A DNA stretch of 24,398 nt from DATFXM01 sp035315885 (lineage in GTDB: Bacteria; Acidobacteriota; Blastocatellia; UBA7656), in assembly GCA_035315885.1 (NCBI GenBank), contig DATFXM010000193.1, positions 1 through 24,398 of the forward strand. The letters run 5' to 3'. A program made the position numbers and the translations under genes. The first letter of the stretch is position 1. Each line of letters opens with the position of its first letter. Positions 1 to 7,586 of this stretch are shown here, in pieces. Under the pieces are notes generated by a model that saw nothing but the letters and a program-made list of their open reading frames with translations, searched no databases and had not been told where the DNA came from.

Positions 1-2
1 AT

Positions 3-1925
3 CCAGCCGATCCAAATCGCCTCTATGCTGCCCAATATCTGAAGCGAGTGGGAAACACCGCAGTGGCGAGCGGGATCTACCTGTCGACCGATGGCGGGGC
101 TAACTGGTCGAAGGTCCTGGCAGGGGCAGCTCGCGACGTAGTAGTAGACGCCGGCAACCAGCGAGTCCTTTACGCGGCACTCTCGCGCGTCGACGCAAGC
201 GCGGACCCGCCCTTTGGGCTGTACCGGTCTACAGACCGGGGGGTCAGTTGGTCAATGGTGTTCGCCGCTCCAGCTTACGAAACGAAACAGAGACGTGATA
301 TTCGTGTTGCCGTCACACCCGCAGACCCGCGAAGGATCCTGGTCTACATGGGCGGCACCGTAGGCTTCTCGTTTGATGTCCGATTTGCGCTCAGCACCGA
401 CGGGGGGCAGTCGTGGTCGATGAATCCCGCAGGCGGATTTGATACCGCCCAGCTCGGGTATAACACTTACCTCGTTGCGGACCCGTCGAGAGCGGATACG
501 GTCTATCTCGGTTCTCGCGATGTTTACAAGAGCACCGATGGCGGCACTACCTGGACCAACCTTACGAACAGCTACAGTCTGTTCAGCGATTTCTACGAAT
601 ACTCACCCGAAAGCGCGAAGTCGCACGCGGACCAGCACGCCTTGACGTTCATCTCGAGCAACTCGAATCAGTTTTTTATCGGAAACGATGGCGGAATCTG
701 GAGAACGGATAATGGCGGCGCGAGTTTTCGATCGCTCAACTCCACCCTTTCGCTTGGACAGTTCATCGGTCTGGCGATTCATCCGACGGATCCAAATATC
801 ACTTACGGCGGTACTCAGGACAACGGCACACAAAGAAGGCTCAACGGTTCTCCAAACTGGTTCGAGTTCCTCCCGGGCGACGGAGGACGCACAGTTATCA
901 ACCCGACAAACTCTTCGCAGCTATTTGCGACTTACGTTCAAGGCAATATTTTTCGGTTCAACGACGGAGGCCAGTCTTACGATCGTCAAATTGCCTACAA
1001 CGATACGTTCGGCGAACCGTTCAGCGGCCCTCGCATGTCCTTCTACCCGCCGTTTGTCGGCAATGGAACTGATGCGACGCTGTACTTCGGTACGTGGCGG
1101 CTGTTCGTGAGCGGAGACACAGGCGAGAGCTGGTCCGCGCCTGCGGGCGACACCGATCTGACCAAAGGAATAACGGATAAGGGTCGCGACGTGTTGACCG
1201 CCATAGGCGTGTCGCAGTCAGACACGAGAGTCATCTACACCGGGTCGTTGATGGGACGAGCGATGGTGTCGACCGACGCCGGTGCGACGTGGAGCGACGT
1301 AACGACTGGGCTCCCCGACCGCTCTATCACCAGCGTGGCGGTTGATCCGGCGGATCCGGCTACTGCTTTCGTTACCCTCTCAGGCTTCGGCAGCTCGCAC
1401 GTCTTCTCAACTACGGATTCGGGCGCCACGTGGCGAGATCGCGGCGACGGACTACCTGATGTGCCCGTCAATACGCTGCTGATAGATCCGGTCGTGCCCG
1501 ACACGCTGTACGTCGGGACCGACATCGGCGTCTTTCGTTCTACGAATCGCGGACAGCACTGGGACGATTTCAGTCGCGGATTACCGCCGGTAATCGTGAA
1601 CCAGTTCGCGGCTCAATCGAGCGGCATTCTTCAAGTAGCCACATACGGGCGGGGAATCTTCCAGACTATCGGGAATCAGCGGCCGATCATCGAGTCGGCG
1701 ACCTACGACGGCAAGAAACATGTTTCAATTTCCGGCCGCGGTTTCGGCGACGCTCCGATGGTTCTGATTAACAGCCATGACTTGACCGGAAAGATTGTGA
1801 GCCTCTCCGGAACTGAGATCGTTATAAAAGCCAAGGCAAAGAAGCTTGCATTGGTGCCAGGCGATAACACCGTTCAAGTAATTTCAAACGGAATAAGCTC
1901 CGAAGTTTTTACGTTGAGACTGTAG
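3..1925 (+). CDS. Secreted Asp-box (BNR/sortilin-like) beta-propeller protein, 5' partial
   Basis: The reading frame is open to the left edge of the window, and the residues before the first GTG (position 48) already look like a propeller blade (DPNRLYAAQYL), so the true start lies upstream. About nine Asp-box motifs of the form S-T-D-x-G-x-x-W are visible, for example STDGGANW, STDGGTTW, STDAGATW and STNRGQHW, with the recurring blade phrase DPADP before them. This is the pattern of sialidase-like or Vps10/sortilin-like propellers. The last 80 residues form a separate beta-rich module (ISGRGFGDAPMVLIN near the start, VFTLRL at the end) that resembles an IPT/TIG domain. No catalytic sialidase Arg triad or Tyr can be assigned, so an enzymatic role is not claimed. 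It is probably exported, but the signal peptide would lie outside the window. Fold confidence is high, function unknown. Confidence 0.85.
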   Translation, partial: PADPNRLYAAQYLKRVGNTAVASGIYLSTDGGANWSKVLAGAARDVVVDAGNQRVLYAALSRVDASADPPFGLYRSTDRGVSWSMVFAAPAYETKQRRDIRVAVTPADPRRILVYMGGTVGFSFDVRFALSTDGGQSWSMNPAGGFDTAQLGYNTYLVADPSRADTVYLGSRDVYKSTDGGTTWTNLTNSYSLFSDFYEYSPESAKSHADQHALTFISSNSNQFFIGNDGGIWRTDNGGASFRSLNSTLSLGQFIGLAIHPTDPNITYGGTQDNGTQRRLNGSPNWFEFLPGDGGRTVINPTNSSQLFATYVQGNIFRFNDGGQSYDRQIAYNDTFGEPFSGPRMSFYPPFVGNGTDATLYFGTWRLFVSGDTGESWSAPAGDTDLTKGITDKGRDVLTAIGVSQSDTRVIYTGSLMGRAMVSTDAGATWSDVTTGLPDRSITSVAVDPADPATAFVTLSGFGSSHVFSTTDSGATWRDRGDGLPDVPVNTLLIDPVVPDTLYVGTDIGVFRSTNRGQHWDDFSRGLPPVIVNQFAAQSSGILQVATYGRGIFQTIGNQRPIIESATYDGKKHVSISGRGFGDAPMVLINSHDLTGKIVSLSGTEIVIKAKAKKLALVPGDNTVQVISNGISSEVFTLRL

Positions 1926-1956
1926 ACCAGTCACTGTCTTAACTCGATTATGGTGT

Positions 1957-2095
1957 CTGAGCGAGTTGGCGTTGGCCCCGCCATTAGCTTTCAACCGAGC
2001 TGGGTTTCACGCAAAGACTTTGCGGTCGTTGCGTGAAACCCGACTTACGTAATCGCGATTAACGGGGGACAACGCCAACTCATTCAATCGCTCAC
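1957..2095. repeat. Nested inverted-repeat element (MITE-like or structured RNA)
   Basis: The 268-bp spacer between the propeller gene and the metal-binding gene holds nested inverted repeats. The outer arms are GAGTTGGCGTTG (1963-1974) and its exact complement (2070-2081). They are extended outward by TGAGCGA/TCGCTCA (1958-1964/2088-2094), with 8 unpaired bases on the right side, and inward by CCCC/GGGG. The inner arms are GGGTTTCACGCAA (2002-2014) and its exact complement (2029-2041), with a 14-nt loop. A 12-bp palindrome TAATCGCGATTA sits at 2050-2061. There is no ORF inside. The layout fits a miniature inverted-repeat element, or a long hairpin in the untranslated RNA. No target-site duplication is obvious. 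Confidence 0.6.
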
Positions 2096-2193
2096 AATTC
2101 AATTAGGTTCACCCCAGACGGTGATGGAGTTTTGTCTCTCAACCCGTTATCATCTTTCTTGCAACAAACCTGGTTACTGAGGTCTCTTCAATC

Positions 2194-3306
2194 GTGCGGT
2201 TGGTCTTTCTCATCTCGTTGTCGCTGGCTGTAGCGTTCGCTGCGATTCCGGCCACGACGCGCGCTTTTCAAGAAGCAAAAGTTTACACGTGTACGATGCA
2301 CCCTGAAGTCCGCTCTTCGAAGCGGGGGTCCTGTCCAAAGTGCGGCATGCCCCTGGTTGAAGGGGTGGCTGCCAAAACTGACCAGGAAGACGTAAAGAAC
2401 CAGGCCAGTCCCGCAGAACCCCGGCAGGACCGGACGCTCGAAGCGGTCAAAGGGTCCGATGAGTATATGTGTACGATGCACCCCGAGATTCGCACCAACT
2501 CGCCGGGCAAATGTCCAAAGTGCGGAATGACGCTGGTGCCAGTCACCCCTGCAGTGTCGGAAGATTTCGACTTGAAGCTCGAGGCAACCCCCCCATCACC
2601 CAAGCCCGGGGAAAGAGTCCACCTGCGCTTTTCCGTCTCGAACCCGAGAAGCGGCCGGCAGGTCCAGGAGTTTCAACTCATGCACGAAAAGCTTTTTCAC
2701 CTCTTCGTGGTGAGCCAGGACCTCTCCGAGTTTCAACATATTCATCCAGAGTATCACGCAGACGGTAGCTTCACGATAGATACGGTGCTGCCACGACCCG
2801 GCGCCTATAAAATTTATTCCGATATCTATCCGGAGGGCGGGGCCGCACAGGTCTTGCAACGAAGCATTGCCACCGCCGGATATAAAGAAGACCTGGTCGC
2901 GTCCGAACCTAACCTGCAACCCGATACCGCGCTGGTTCGCGTGGTGGACGGAACAAAGGCCGAGTTGACTTTGAATCCCGTAAAGGTGATCGCCGGACAA
3001 CCGGTCGAGTTGAAGTATCACCTGTCTGATGCCAAGACAGGCCAGCCGGTACGAAACCTGGTCCCGTATCTGGGCGCGTGGGGTCACACGTTGATTCTCA
3101 GCGAAGATCAGCGGGACTACGTACACTCGCATCCCGAAGAGACGGTGGAAGACAAGCCCGATAAATCAAGGTTGCAGGGTGGCCCCGATGTGACCTTCAA
3201 CGCGTTCATCCCGAGACCGGGGATTTATCGAATCTGGACCCAGTTCCAGCGCGGGACTTCGCTGTCTACGTTTGTCTTTACGATAAACGCGGAAGAATTG
3301 AAGTAG
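2194..3306 (+). CDS. Exported heavy-metal-binding-domain protein with two HMBD motifs
   Basis: Predicted to be an exported metal-binding (probably copper or similar) protein. A signal peptide is visible at residues 1-25 (MRLVFLISLSLAVAFAAIPA). Two short heavy-metal-binding domains follow at about 31-56 and 91-116, each with the pattern Y-x-C-T-M-H-P-E-[VI]-R, then C-P-K-C-G-M-x-L-V. HMBDs of this type are known from the N-termini of copper P-type ATPases and from CusB-type efflux subunits. The remaining 250 residues form two related beta-rich halves, each with an H-x-H-P motif (QHIHPEY at 181-187, and HSHPEE in the second half), like the YtkA/FixH-type sandwiches seen beside copper genes. The start is a GTG, chosen because the signal peptide begins directly there; TGAGG lies about 11 nt upstream. 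No efflux pump is adjacent, so it may act as a periplasmic metal sponge or chaperone. Domain call sure, role inferred. Confidence 0.85.
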   Translation: MRLVFLISLSLAVAFAAIPATTRAFQEAKVYTCTMHPEVRSSKRGSCPKCGMPLVEGVAAKTDQEDVKNQASPAEPRQDRTLEAVKGSDEYMCTMHPEIRTNSPGKCPKCGMTLVPVTPAVSEDFDLKLEATPPSPKPGERVHLRFSVSNPRSGRQVQEFQLMHEKLFHLFVVSQDLSEFQHIHPEYHADGSFTIDTVLPRPGAYKIYSDIYPEGGAAQVLQRSIATAGYKEDLVASEPNLQPDTALVRVVDGTKAELTLNPVKVIAGQPVELKYHLSDAKTGQPVRNLVPYLGAWGHTLILSEDQRDYVHSHPEETVEDKPDKSRLQGGPDVTFNAFIPRPGIYRIWTQFQRGTSLSTFVFTINAEELK

Positions 3307-3312
3307 GAGCCG

Positions 3313-3723
3313 TCAGCGACGGTGCTTCAGATGCTCTTTCAGGATGCATCGATCCATGACCACATCTAGTCCGGCGTCCAGCGCGCGTTGAGCCGCGTCG
3401 GGGTCAATCACACCTTCCTGGAGCCAGACGCCACGCGCGCCAATTCGAATCGCTTCATCGACGTGCGCTCCGGCATCTTCGCTTCGTCGAAAGATGTCCA
3501 CCAGATCGATCGACTCTTTGACGTCTTCGAGCCGGGCATAGGATTTCTCACCCAGCACGTCGGTCTCGTTGGGATTAATCGGAATAATCCGGTATCCGTT
3601 TGCTTGCATGTATCGCGACACGCTGTTGCTGGCTCGGGAGGGATCGCCCGACAGTCCGACTACGGCGATGGTTTTCGATTCGCCAAGCATCCTTCTGATC
3701 GCATCCTCGTCGTTTATTCTCAC
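3313..3723 (-). CDS. CoA-binding domain protein (YccU-like)
   Basis: A 136-residue single-domain protein of the CoA-binding family (Rossmann fold). The N-terminal nucleotide-binding stretch is TIAVVGLSGDPSRAS at about 18-32, followed by the typical phrase GYRIIPINPNE, the central VDLVDIFRR-type segment (SIDLVDIFRRSEDA), GARGVWLQEGV, and the C-terminal DVVMDRCILKEH. The length is normal for the family. The start is GTG with GAGG about 6 nt upstream. It is the last gene of a minus-strand run (thioesterase, aminotransferase, this gene) and ends 6 bp from the stop of the convergent metal-binding gene. The precise substrate or partner of this family is not established. The spacer before it is occupied by a repeat element. 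Confidence 0.9.
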   Translation of the reverse strand: MRINDEDAIRRMLGESKTIAVVGLSGDPSRASNSVSRYMQANGYRIIPINPNETDVLGEKSYARLEDVKESIDLVDIFRRSEDAGAHVDEAIRIGARGVWLQEGVIDPDAAQRALDAGLDVVMDRCILKEHLKHRR

Positions 3724-3732
3724 TACATCCTC

Positions 3733-3890
3733 AAGGGAAGTTCTGAGTTCTGAGTGTCAACCCCAGAGTGTTGCAATCTTGAGTTCTGAGTTTTCAGCTC
3801 TGAGTGTCAACCCGGCAGGGTTATAGATCACCGCCCAGGGCTCAGACTCAGTCTCCAATCCCCTCTGGGTTGTTACTCAGAACTTCCCTT
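3733..3890. repeat. Heptamer-array inverted repeat running into a coding 3' end
   Basis: Two degenerate heptamer arrays are seen: GTTCTGA twice at 3740-3753, and GTTCTGA/GTTTTCA/GCTCTGA at 3783-3803. Both arrays are followed by the same GTGTCAACCC, giving a 15-bp exact direct repeat (3749-3763 and 3799-3813) exactly 50 bp apart. The whole is bounded by a 16-bp perfect inverted repeat, AAGGGAAGTTCTGAGT (3733-3748) with its complement at 3875-3890. The right arm lies inside the 3' end of the class IV aminotransferase gene, so the last residues of that protein are encoded by the element. Confidence 0.75.
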
Positions 3891-4732
3891 CCCTTTCCCC
3901 TTCGTATTTGCTCACGAAACTGCCTGCTCAATAGCCCGGTGATTCGCGCCTCCCTGGAGTCGTACTCCTTCGCGTCGAAGCTACCAACGATGCCAATCTC
4001 GCGCATCGTCGAAGTCAAGAATACTTCGCGAGCGCTCAGCAGCCGCGAAACCTGAAAGCTCCCTTCGACAACGTGCAGGTTCCACTTCACCGCAAGTTCG
4101 CAAACCAACCGGCGCGTAATCCCGGGCACGCACCCAGTCGCAGGCGACGGCGTGAACAGCTCATCGCCCTCAACCCAGAATATATTCGCCGCCGTAGCAC
4201 CGACGATCTCGCCACGCTCGTTCAACATAATACCTTCATCGAAGCCGCGAGAACGAGCCTCGTCGTATGCAATAGCATGCTCGACCATTGCTGTCTGCTT
4301 CACGCCGGTGAGCATTCCGCTCGACAGAATCCTGTAAGGCGAAATGGTGATCGCAACATCTTTTTGCGACTGTTGAGGCTCGGCTGCCGAGAAAATCAAA
4401 ATGTCGGACGCGCTTCCCTTTCCGATGCGCCATGCGCCACGTTCGCCGCTTAGTATGGTGACGCGCACACGGCCTTTTCTTCTTGACGACGCCGAGATCA
4501 CCGAACCCACTGCGCTCTCGAATTGCTCGCGAGACACGGGCAACGCCAGTCTCATCTTCTCGGCATTTCGCTCAAGTCGCTCCCAATGATAATCAGCGGC
4601 AAAGGCATGTCCGTCGTAGATGCGAAGGGTTGAAAACACGCCCCAGCCGTACAGCAGACCCGCAGACGCAGGAGAGATGCCTACCGATCGGGCATCCTTC
4701 AACTCGCCGTTGTGGAAGATTGTCGGGTCCAT
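3848..4732 (-). CDS. Class IV PLP-dependent aminotransferase (aminodeoxychorismate lyase or branched-chain aminotransferase type)
   Basis: A 294-residue fold-type IV PLP enzyme. The start is the ATG at 4732, because the product then begins MDPTIFHNGEL like the family; longer forms would run into the upstream thioesterase gene. Visible motifs are LLYGWGVFSTLR at 27-38, the Schiff-base lysine K145 in LTGVKQTAMVEHAIAYDEAR, E175 and N183 in NERGEIVGATAANIFWV, and the C-terminal CVPGITRRLV. These fit 4-amino-4-deoxychorismate lyase (PabC, folate synthesis), but branched-chain or D-amino-acid aminotransferases share them, so no symbol is given. It follows the thioesterase gene after 46 nt on the same strand. 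The final residues (GREVLSNNPEG...) are encoded by the right arm of an intergenic repeat, so the native C-terminus may have been altered. Confidence 0.88.
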   Translation of the reverse strand: MDPTIFHNGELKDARSVGISPASAGLLYGWGVFSTLRIYDGHAFAADYHWERLERNAEKMRLALPVSREQFESAVGSVISASSRRKGRVRVTILSGERGAWRIGKGSASDILIFSAAEPQQSQKDVAITISPYRILSSGMLTGVKQTAMVEHAIAYDEARSRGFDEGIMLNERGEIVGATAANIFWVEGDELFTPSPATGCVPGITRRLVCELAVKWNLHVVEGSFQVSRLLSAREVFLTSTMREIGIVGSFDAKEYDSREARITGLLSRQFREQIRRGKGREVLSNNPEGIGD

Positions 4733-4778
4733 AAGGGGAGTAGCTTCAACTGTATCGGGAGCGCATTGGGCTTCGGAA

Positions 4779-5219
4779 TCAATCTGCTGAGCCGAGCAGA
4801 GCGGCGTACTTGTCGGGAAAGCTGCACGGCCGGCCATCCTTATTGACTAGAACGTGGTGAGTCTCACCGACCGCGGCCAGTTCGCCATTGTCGTGCACTA
4901 TTTCGTATTCGAACTTCAAGGTACGCCGAGTGAACCCGGTGACGCGTGTTCGAATTGTGAGATTGTCTTCGTATCTAGCCGGTACTTTGTAGCGGCACTT
5001 GGCTTCGGCGACTATCAATAGCAAACCGGTTTCATGCTCCATATCCCGATAAGAGAAGCCGCAGTCGTTGCAGTACTGGCTGCGTCCGACTTCAAACCAG
5101 ATCAGGTAGTTTGCGTAGTAGGCTACGCCCATCTGATCGGTCTCTGCATATCTAACCCTGACCCGAGACTCGGCAACTCTGCTTCGAACGCGCGAGTTAT
5201 CATCGGCTTTAGGAGTCAT
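4779..5219 (-). CDS. Acyl-CoA thioesterase, YbgC/4HBT hot-dog family
   Basis: A 146-residue hot-dog thioesterase that would hydrolyse acyl-CoA in the cytoplasm. The family signature is clear: RVRYAETDQMGVAYYANYL, with the catalytic Asp at residue 28, followed by the long helix phrase WFEVGRSQY and the beta segment LKFEYEIV. The start is placed at the ATG at 5219 (MTPKADDN). The open frame continues upstream to 5300, but that extension is encoded by intergenic heptamer repeat sequence (translating as NPKPET), so it is rejected. It is the first gene of a three-gene minus-strand run and is transcribed divergently from pncB across a repeat-filled spacer. The substrate is unknown; the family includes 4-hydroxybenzoyl-CoA and Tol-Pal-associated thioesterases, and no Tol-Pal genes are nearby. 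Confidence 0.9.
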   Translation of the reverse strand: MTPKADDNSRVRSRVAESRVRVRYAETDQMGVAYYANYLIWFEVGRSQYCNDCGFSYRDMEHETGLLLIVAEAKCRYKVPARYEDNLTIRTRVTGFTRRTLKFEYEIVHDNGELAAVGETHHVLVNKDGRPCSFPDKYAALLGSAD

Positions 5220-5240
5220 AGTCGTTCGACCGGGACTGCA

Positions 5241-5356
5241 GTTTCGGGTTTCGGGTTTAGGGTTCGTTCTTTCGCGACGAATCTTGTCGGGGCATCTCAC
5301 GCCTACGAGTCTCCATCTACCGAACCCGAAACCCTAAACCCTAAACCGGAAACCGC
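5241..5356. repeat. Paired inverted heptamer arrays (GTTTCGG/GTTTAGG)
   Basis: The left array at 5241-5266 reads GTTTCGG, GTTTCGG, GTTTAGG, GTTCG. The right array at 5322-5356 is the same family on the opposite strand, with about four heptamers (GTTTAGG, GTTTAGG and GTTTCGG recognisable on the minus strand). The two arrays are separated by 55 bp and are complementary, so the locus can form a long imperfect hairpin. It lies in the divergent spacer between the thioesterase gene and pncB. The same heptamers reappear at 24317-24337. Confidence 0.8.
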
Positions 5357-5370
5357 CCATTCGCAACCCT

Positions 5371-5399
5371 TGCATGAGACCTACGCCAACCCTATAGTC
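5371..5399 (+). promoter_or_regulatory. Candidate promoter for pncB-pncA
   Basis: TTGCAT (5371-5376) and TATAGT (5394-5399) are separated by 17 bp. The -10 matches consensus at five of six bases, the -35 only at the first three. Transcription would begin around 5406, a few bases from the pncB ATG at 5411, and no Shine-Dalgarno sequence precedes that ATG. A leaderless or nearly leaderless mRNA is therefore possible. Inference from sequence only. Confidence 0.4.
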
Positions 5400-5410
5400 C
5401 GAGTTAAGTA

Positions 5411-6859
5411 ATGACTCAACGATCTCTCGCACTCTCCACCGATCTCTACGAGCTCGCAATGGCTGCTGCGTACTTTGAAAGCGGAATGACCGAAGACCAT
5501 GCCATCTTTGAGCTCTTCATCCGAAGGCTGCCGCGCGGACGCTCATTCTTGATCACCGCAGGACTCGAACAGGCGCTCGAGTACCTCGATAACTTTCGTC
5601 TTACAAGTTCAGAAGTCGAGTACGTGCGCGCTCATCCGGCATTCAAAGACGTGAGTCGCGAGTTTTTCGATTACCTCTCGAACCTCCGCTTCACCGGAGA
5701 CATCTGGGCTATGCCCGAAGGCACCCTGACTTTTGGCATGGAGCCGATCCTGCGCGTTGAGGCTCCAATAATCGAGGCTCAAATAGTCGAGACCTTCCTG
5801 CTCTCTGCCATAAATTTCCAGACGATGATCGCAAGCAAGGCGGCTCGCGTCGTTACCGCGGCGGCCGGTCGCGACGTCATCGAGTTCGGCACCAGACGGG
5901 CTCACGGAACCGAAGCTGGGCTGTACGCCGCGCGCGCAGCATACATCGGCGGCTGCATCGGAACATCCAACGTCGAAGCAGGACACTTGTTCGGCGTGCC
6001 CACATTCGGAACGCTGGCTCACTCGTTCGTCATGTCGTTTGATCGTGAGCAGGATGCGTTCAGGGCGTTCTTGAAATCGTTTCCTCACACGGCGACAGTA
6101 CTCGTTGACACCTACGACACCGTCGCTGCTGTGCAGCACCTCGCGAGTGAGTTCGGATCTGCAGTTTCCGCCGTCAGGCTCGACAGCGGGGACCTGTGCC
6201 GATTGAGCATCGAGGTTCGAGACATGCTCGATCGCGCTGGTATGACGCACACCCAGATCTTCGCAAGCGGCGATTTGAACGAAAATCGCATAGCCGAACT
6301 ATTGGCCGACGGCGCCAGGATCGATGCGTTCGGGGTCGGCACGGAACTCGCAACGTCTTATGACTCACCGGCGCTGTCGGGCGTGTACAAACTTGTAGCG
6401 CTTCGTCAGAACGGTGAATGGAGAATGCGAGTCAAGCTGAGCGAGGACAAACATACGTATCCTGGAGCAAAGCAGGTCTGGCGCATCGTTGATGAAAGCG
6501 GAACGTTTGTTCGAGACGTAGTGGCGCTTGAAGATGAAACCGGCCTGGCCAATATCTTAGAACGTGAGGGCGTCGCTCGCCCGCTGGTCAACAGGGTCAT
6601 GACTCGAGGGAAATCAATCTTGCCGATCCCTTCTGTAAGCTCGCCGCCTTCCGAGGCGAGGGAGCAACGATTCGCGAATCTGAAGCAGGCAAGAGCTCGG
6701 TCGGACGAGTCGTTGAAATCGCTGCCCCGAGAGCTTAGGTCGCTGGATAGCGCAACAACATATTCAGTGTCGTTCAGCAACCAGCTTAGGGATCGGCGCG
6801 ATCAACTGGAGAGGGACTTGAGATCCGTCACTGCACGTGAAGGAAAGAAGAAGAGATGA
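5411..6859 (+). CDS. pncB: Nicotinate phosphoribosyltransferase
   Basis: Converts nicotinate and PRPP (with ATP hydrolysis) to nicotinate mononucleotide in the NAD salvage pathway. The 482-residue product starts with the family phrase STDLYELAMAAAYFESGM. It has the type II phosphoribosyltransferase core with EFGTRRAHG at about 158-166, GTSNVEAGHLFGVPTFGTLAHSF in the middle (H204 is the expected phosphorylated histidine), VRLDSGDL, and GVGTELATSYDSPALSGVYKLV. The C-terminal tail is charged (SLPRELRSL and then many Arg/Lys). The length fits the long bacterial form. The stop overlaps the start of pncA by 4 nt (ATGA), which indicates translational coupling of the two salvage steps: the downstream enzyme makes the nicotinate that this one uses. 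A promoter is proposed immediately upstream. Confidence 0.96.
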   Translation: MTQRSLALSTDLYELAMAAAYFESGMTEDHAIFELFIRRLPRGRSFLITAGLEQALEYLDNFRLTSSEVEYVRAHPAFKDVSREFFDYLSNLRFTGDIWAMPEGTLTFGMEPILRVEAPIIEAQIVETFLLSAINFQTMIASKAARVVTAAAGRDVIEFGTRRAHGTEAGLYAARAAYIGGCIGTSNVEAGHLFGVPTFGTLAHSFVMSFDREQDAFRAFLKSFPHTATVLVDTYDTVAAVQHLASEFGSAVSAVRLDSGDLCRLSIEVRDMLDRAGMTHTQIFASGDLNENRIAELLADGARIDAFGVGTELATSYDSPALSGVYKLVALRQNGEWRMRVKLSEDKHTYPGAKQVWRIVDESGTFVRDVVALEDETGLANILEREGVARPLVNRVMTRGKSILPIPSVSSPPSEAREQRFANLKQARARSDESLKSLPRELRSLDSATTYSVSFSNQLRDRRDQLERDLRSVTAREGKKKR

Positions 6860-7467
6860 ACAAGCTTCCAGATGACACCGCGTTGGTCTTAGTCGACATA
6901 CAGAATGATTTCTGTCCCGGAGGTTCGCTCGCGGTACAGGATGGCGACAAGATTGTCCCGGTTGTTAACCGGATAATGCCGTTGTTCCCGATCGTCATCT
7001 CGACTCAGGACTGGCATCCGCCGAACCACATTTCATTCAAGGAACGGGGCGGGCCGTGGCCTCCCCACTGTGTACAGGGTACAGTGGGAGCCGAGCTACA
7101 TCCCGACTTGAAACGGGCTTACATCCAACACTACTTTCGGAAAGCTTATACGACAGAACGCGACGCCTACTCGGAGTTTGACGGAACGGACGACAAGGGA
7201 CGCTCCCTCGATGAAGTTTTGAGAAGTCTCGGGGTTAAGAACCTATGCGTAGTAGGACTGGCAACCGACTATTGCGTGCGCGCGACCGTTCTGGACGGGC
7301 TCGATTACGGATATCACGTCATGCCCGTAACTGACGCGATGCGGGCAGTGAACGTTCAACCTGACGACGGCGACAAAGCGCTGAACGAAATGGCGTCGAA
7401 AGGCGCGGAACTGATTACCAGTGAAGCCCTCGTGAACTCCTCCGTGGTTCAAGGTAACAAGCCGTAA
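6856..7467 (+). CDS. pncA: Nicotinamidase
   Basis: Hydrolyses nicotinamide to nicotinate and ammonia, feeding the preceding phosphoribosyltransferase. The 203-residue isochorismatase-like hydrolase has all expected residues: D14 in LVDIQNDFCPGGSLAV, the metal ligands D52, H54 and H58 in TQDWHPPNHISF, the lysine of the triad at K96, and the nucleophile C140 in GLATDYCVRATVLDG. The HCVQGTVGAEL phrase at 71-81 is also typical. The ATG overlaps the pncB stop by 4 nt, and a purine-rich ribosome binding region (GGAAAG) lies within the end of pncB. The specificity call over other isochorismatase-family amidases rests on these motifs plus the operon with pncB. Confidence 0.96.
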   Translation: MNKLPDDTALVLVDIQNDFCPGGSLAVQDGDKIVPVVNRIMPLFPIVISTQDWHPPNHISFKERGGPWPPHCVQGTVGAELHPDLKRAYIQHYFRKAYTTERDAYSEFDGTDDKGRSLDEVLRSLGVKNLCVVGLATDYCVRATVLDGLDYGYHVMPVTDAMRAVNVQPDDGDKALNEMASKGAELITSEALVNSSVVQGNKP

Positions 7468-7537
7468 CCGAAGCAATTCACCTCGAAGCAAGTCTTCGCG
7501 TTCGCGCGAGCGTCCCCGCCTTTTAGTCCCGTCTGGT

Positions 7538-7572
7538 TTGGGTTAAACTCGATTTTTGGAGTTGCAACCCAA
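7538..7572 (+). promoter_or_regulatory. Leader hairpin before the class I aminotransferase gene
   Basis: TTGGGTT (7538-7544) pairs with AACCCAA (7566-7572), and inside it AACTC (7546-7550) pairs with GAGTT (7559-7563), leaving an 8-nt loop GATTTTTG. The 12-bp composite stem ends 5 nt before the Shine-Dalgarno sequence GGAGG (7578-7582). Its place suggests an effect on translation initiation or a short attenuator. It lacks a downstream T-tract, so it is not a standard terminator for pncA. Confidence 0.45.
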
Positions 7573-7586
7573 CAAGCGGAGGATTC

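Noticed and set aside
3755..3810. TTGACA boxes on the minus strand (3760-3755 and 3810-3805) as promoters for the CoA-binding gene
   Set aside because: They belong to the repeated GTGTCAACCC unit, and no acceptable -10 lies 16-18 bp downstream.
4733..4837. N-terminal extension of the class IV aminotransferase up to 4837
   Set aside because: It would overlap the thioesterase gene by 59 bp and adds sequence unlike the family; the ATG at 4732 gives the expected N-terminus.
5220..5300. N-terminal extension of the thioesterase up to 5300
   Set aside because: The added residues (including NPKPET) are encoded by the heptamer repeat; family members start near the ATG at 5219.
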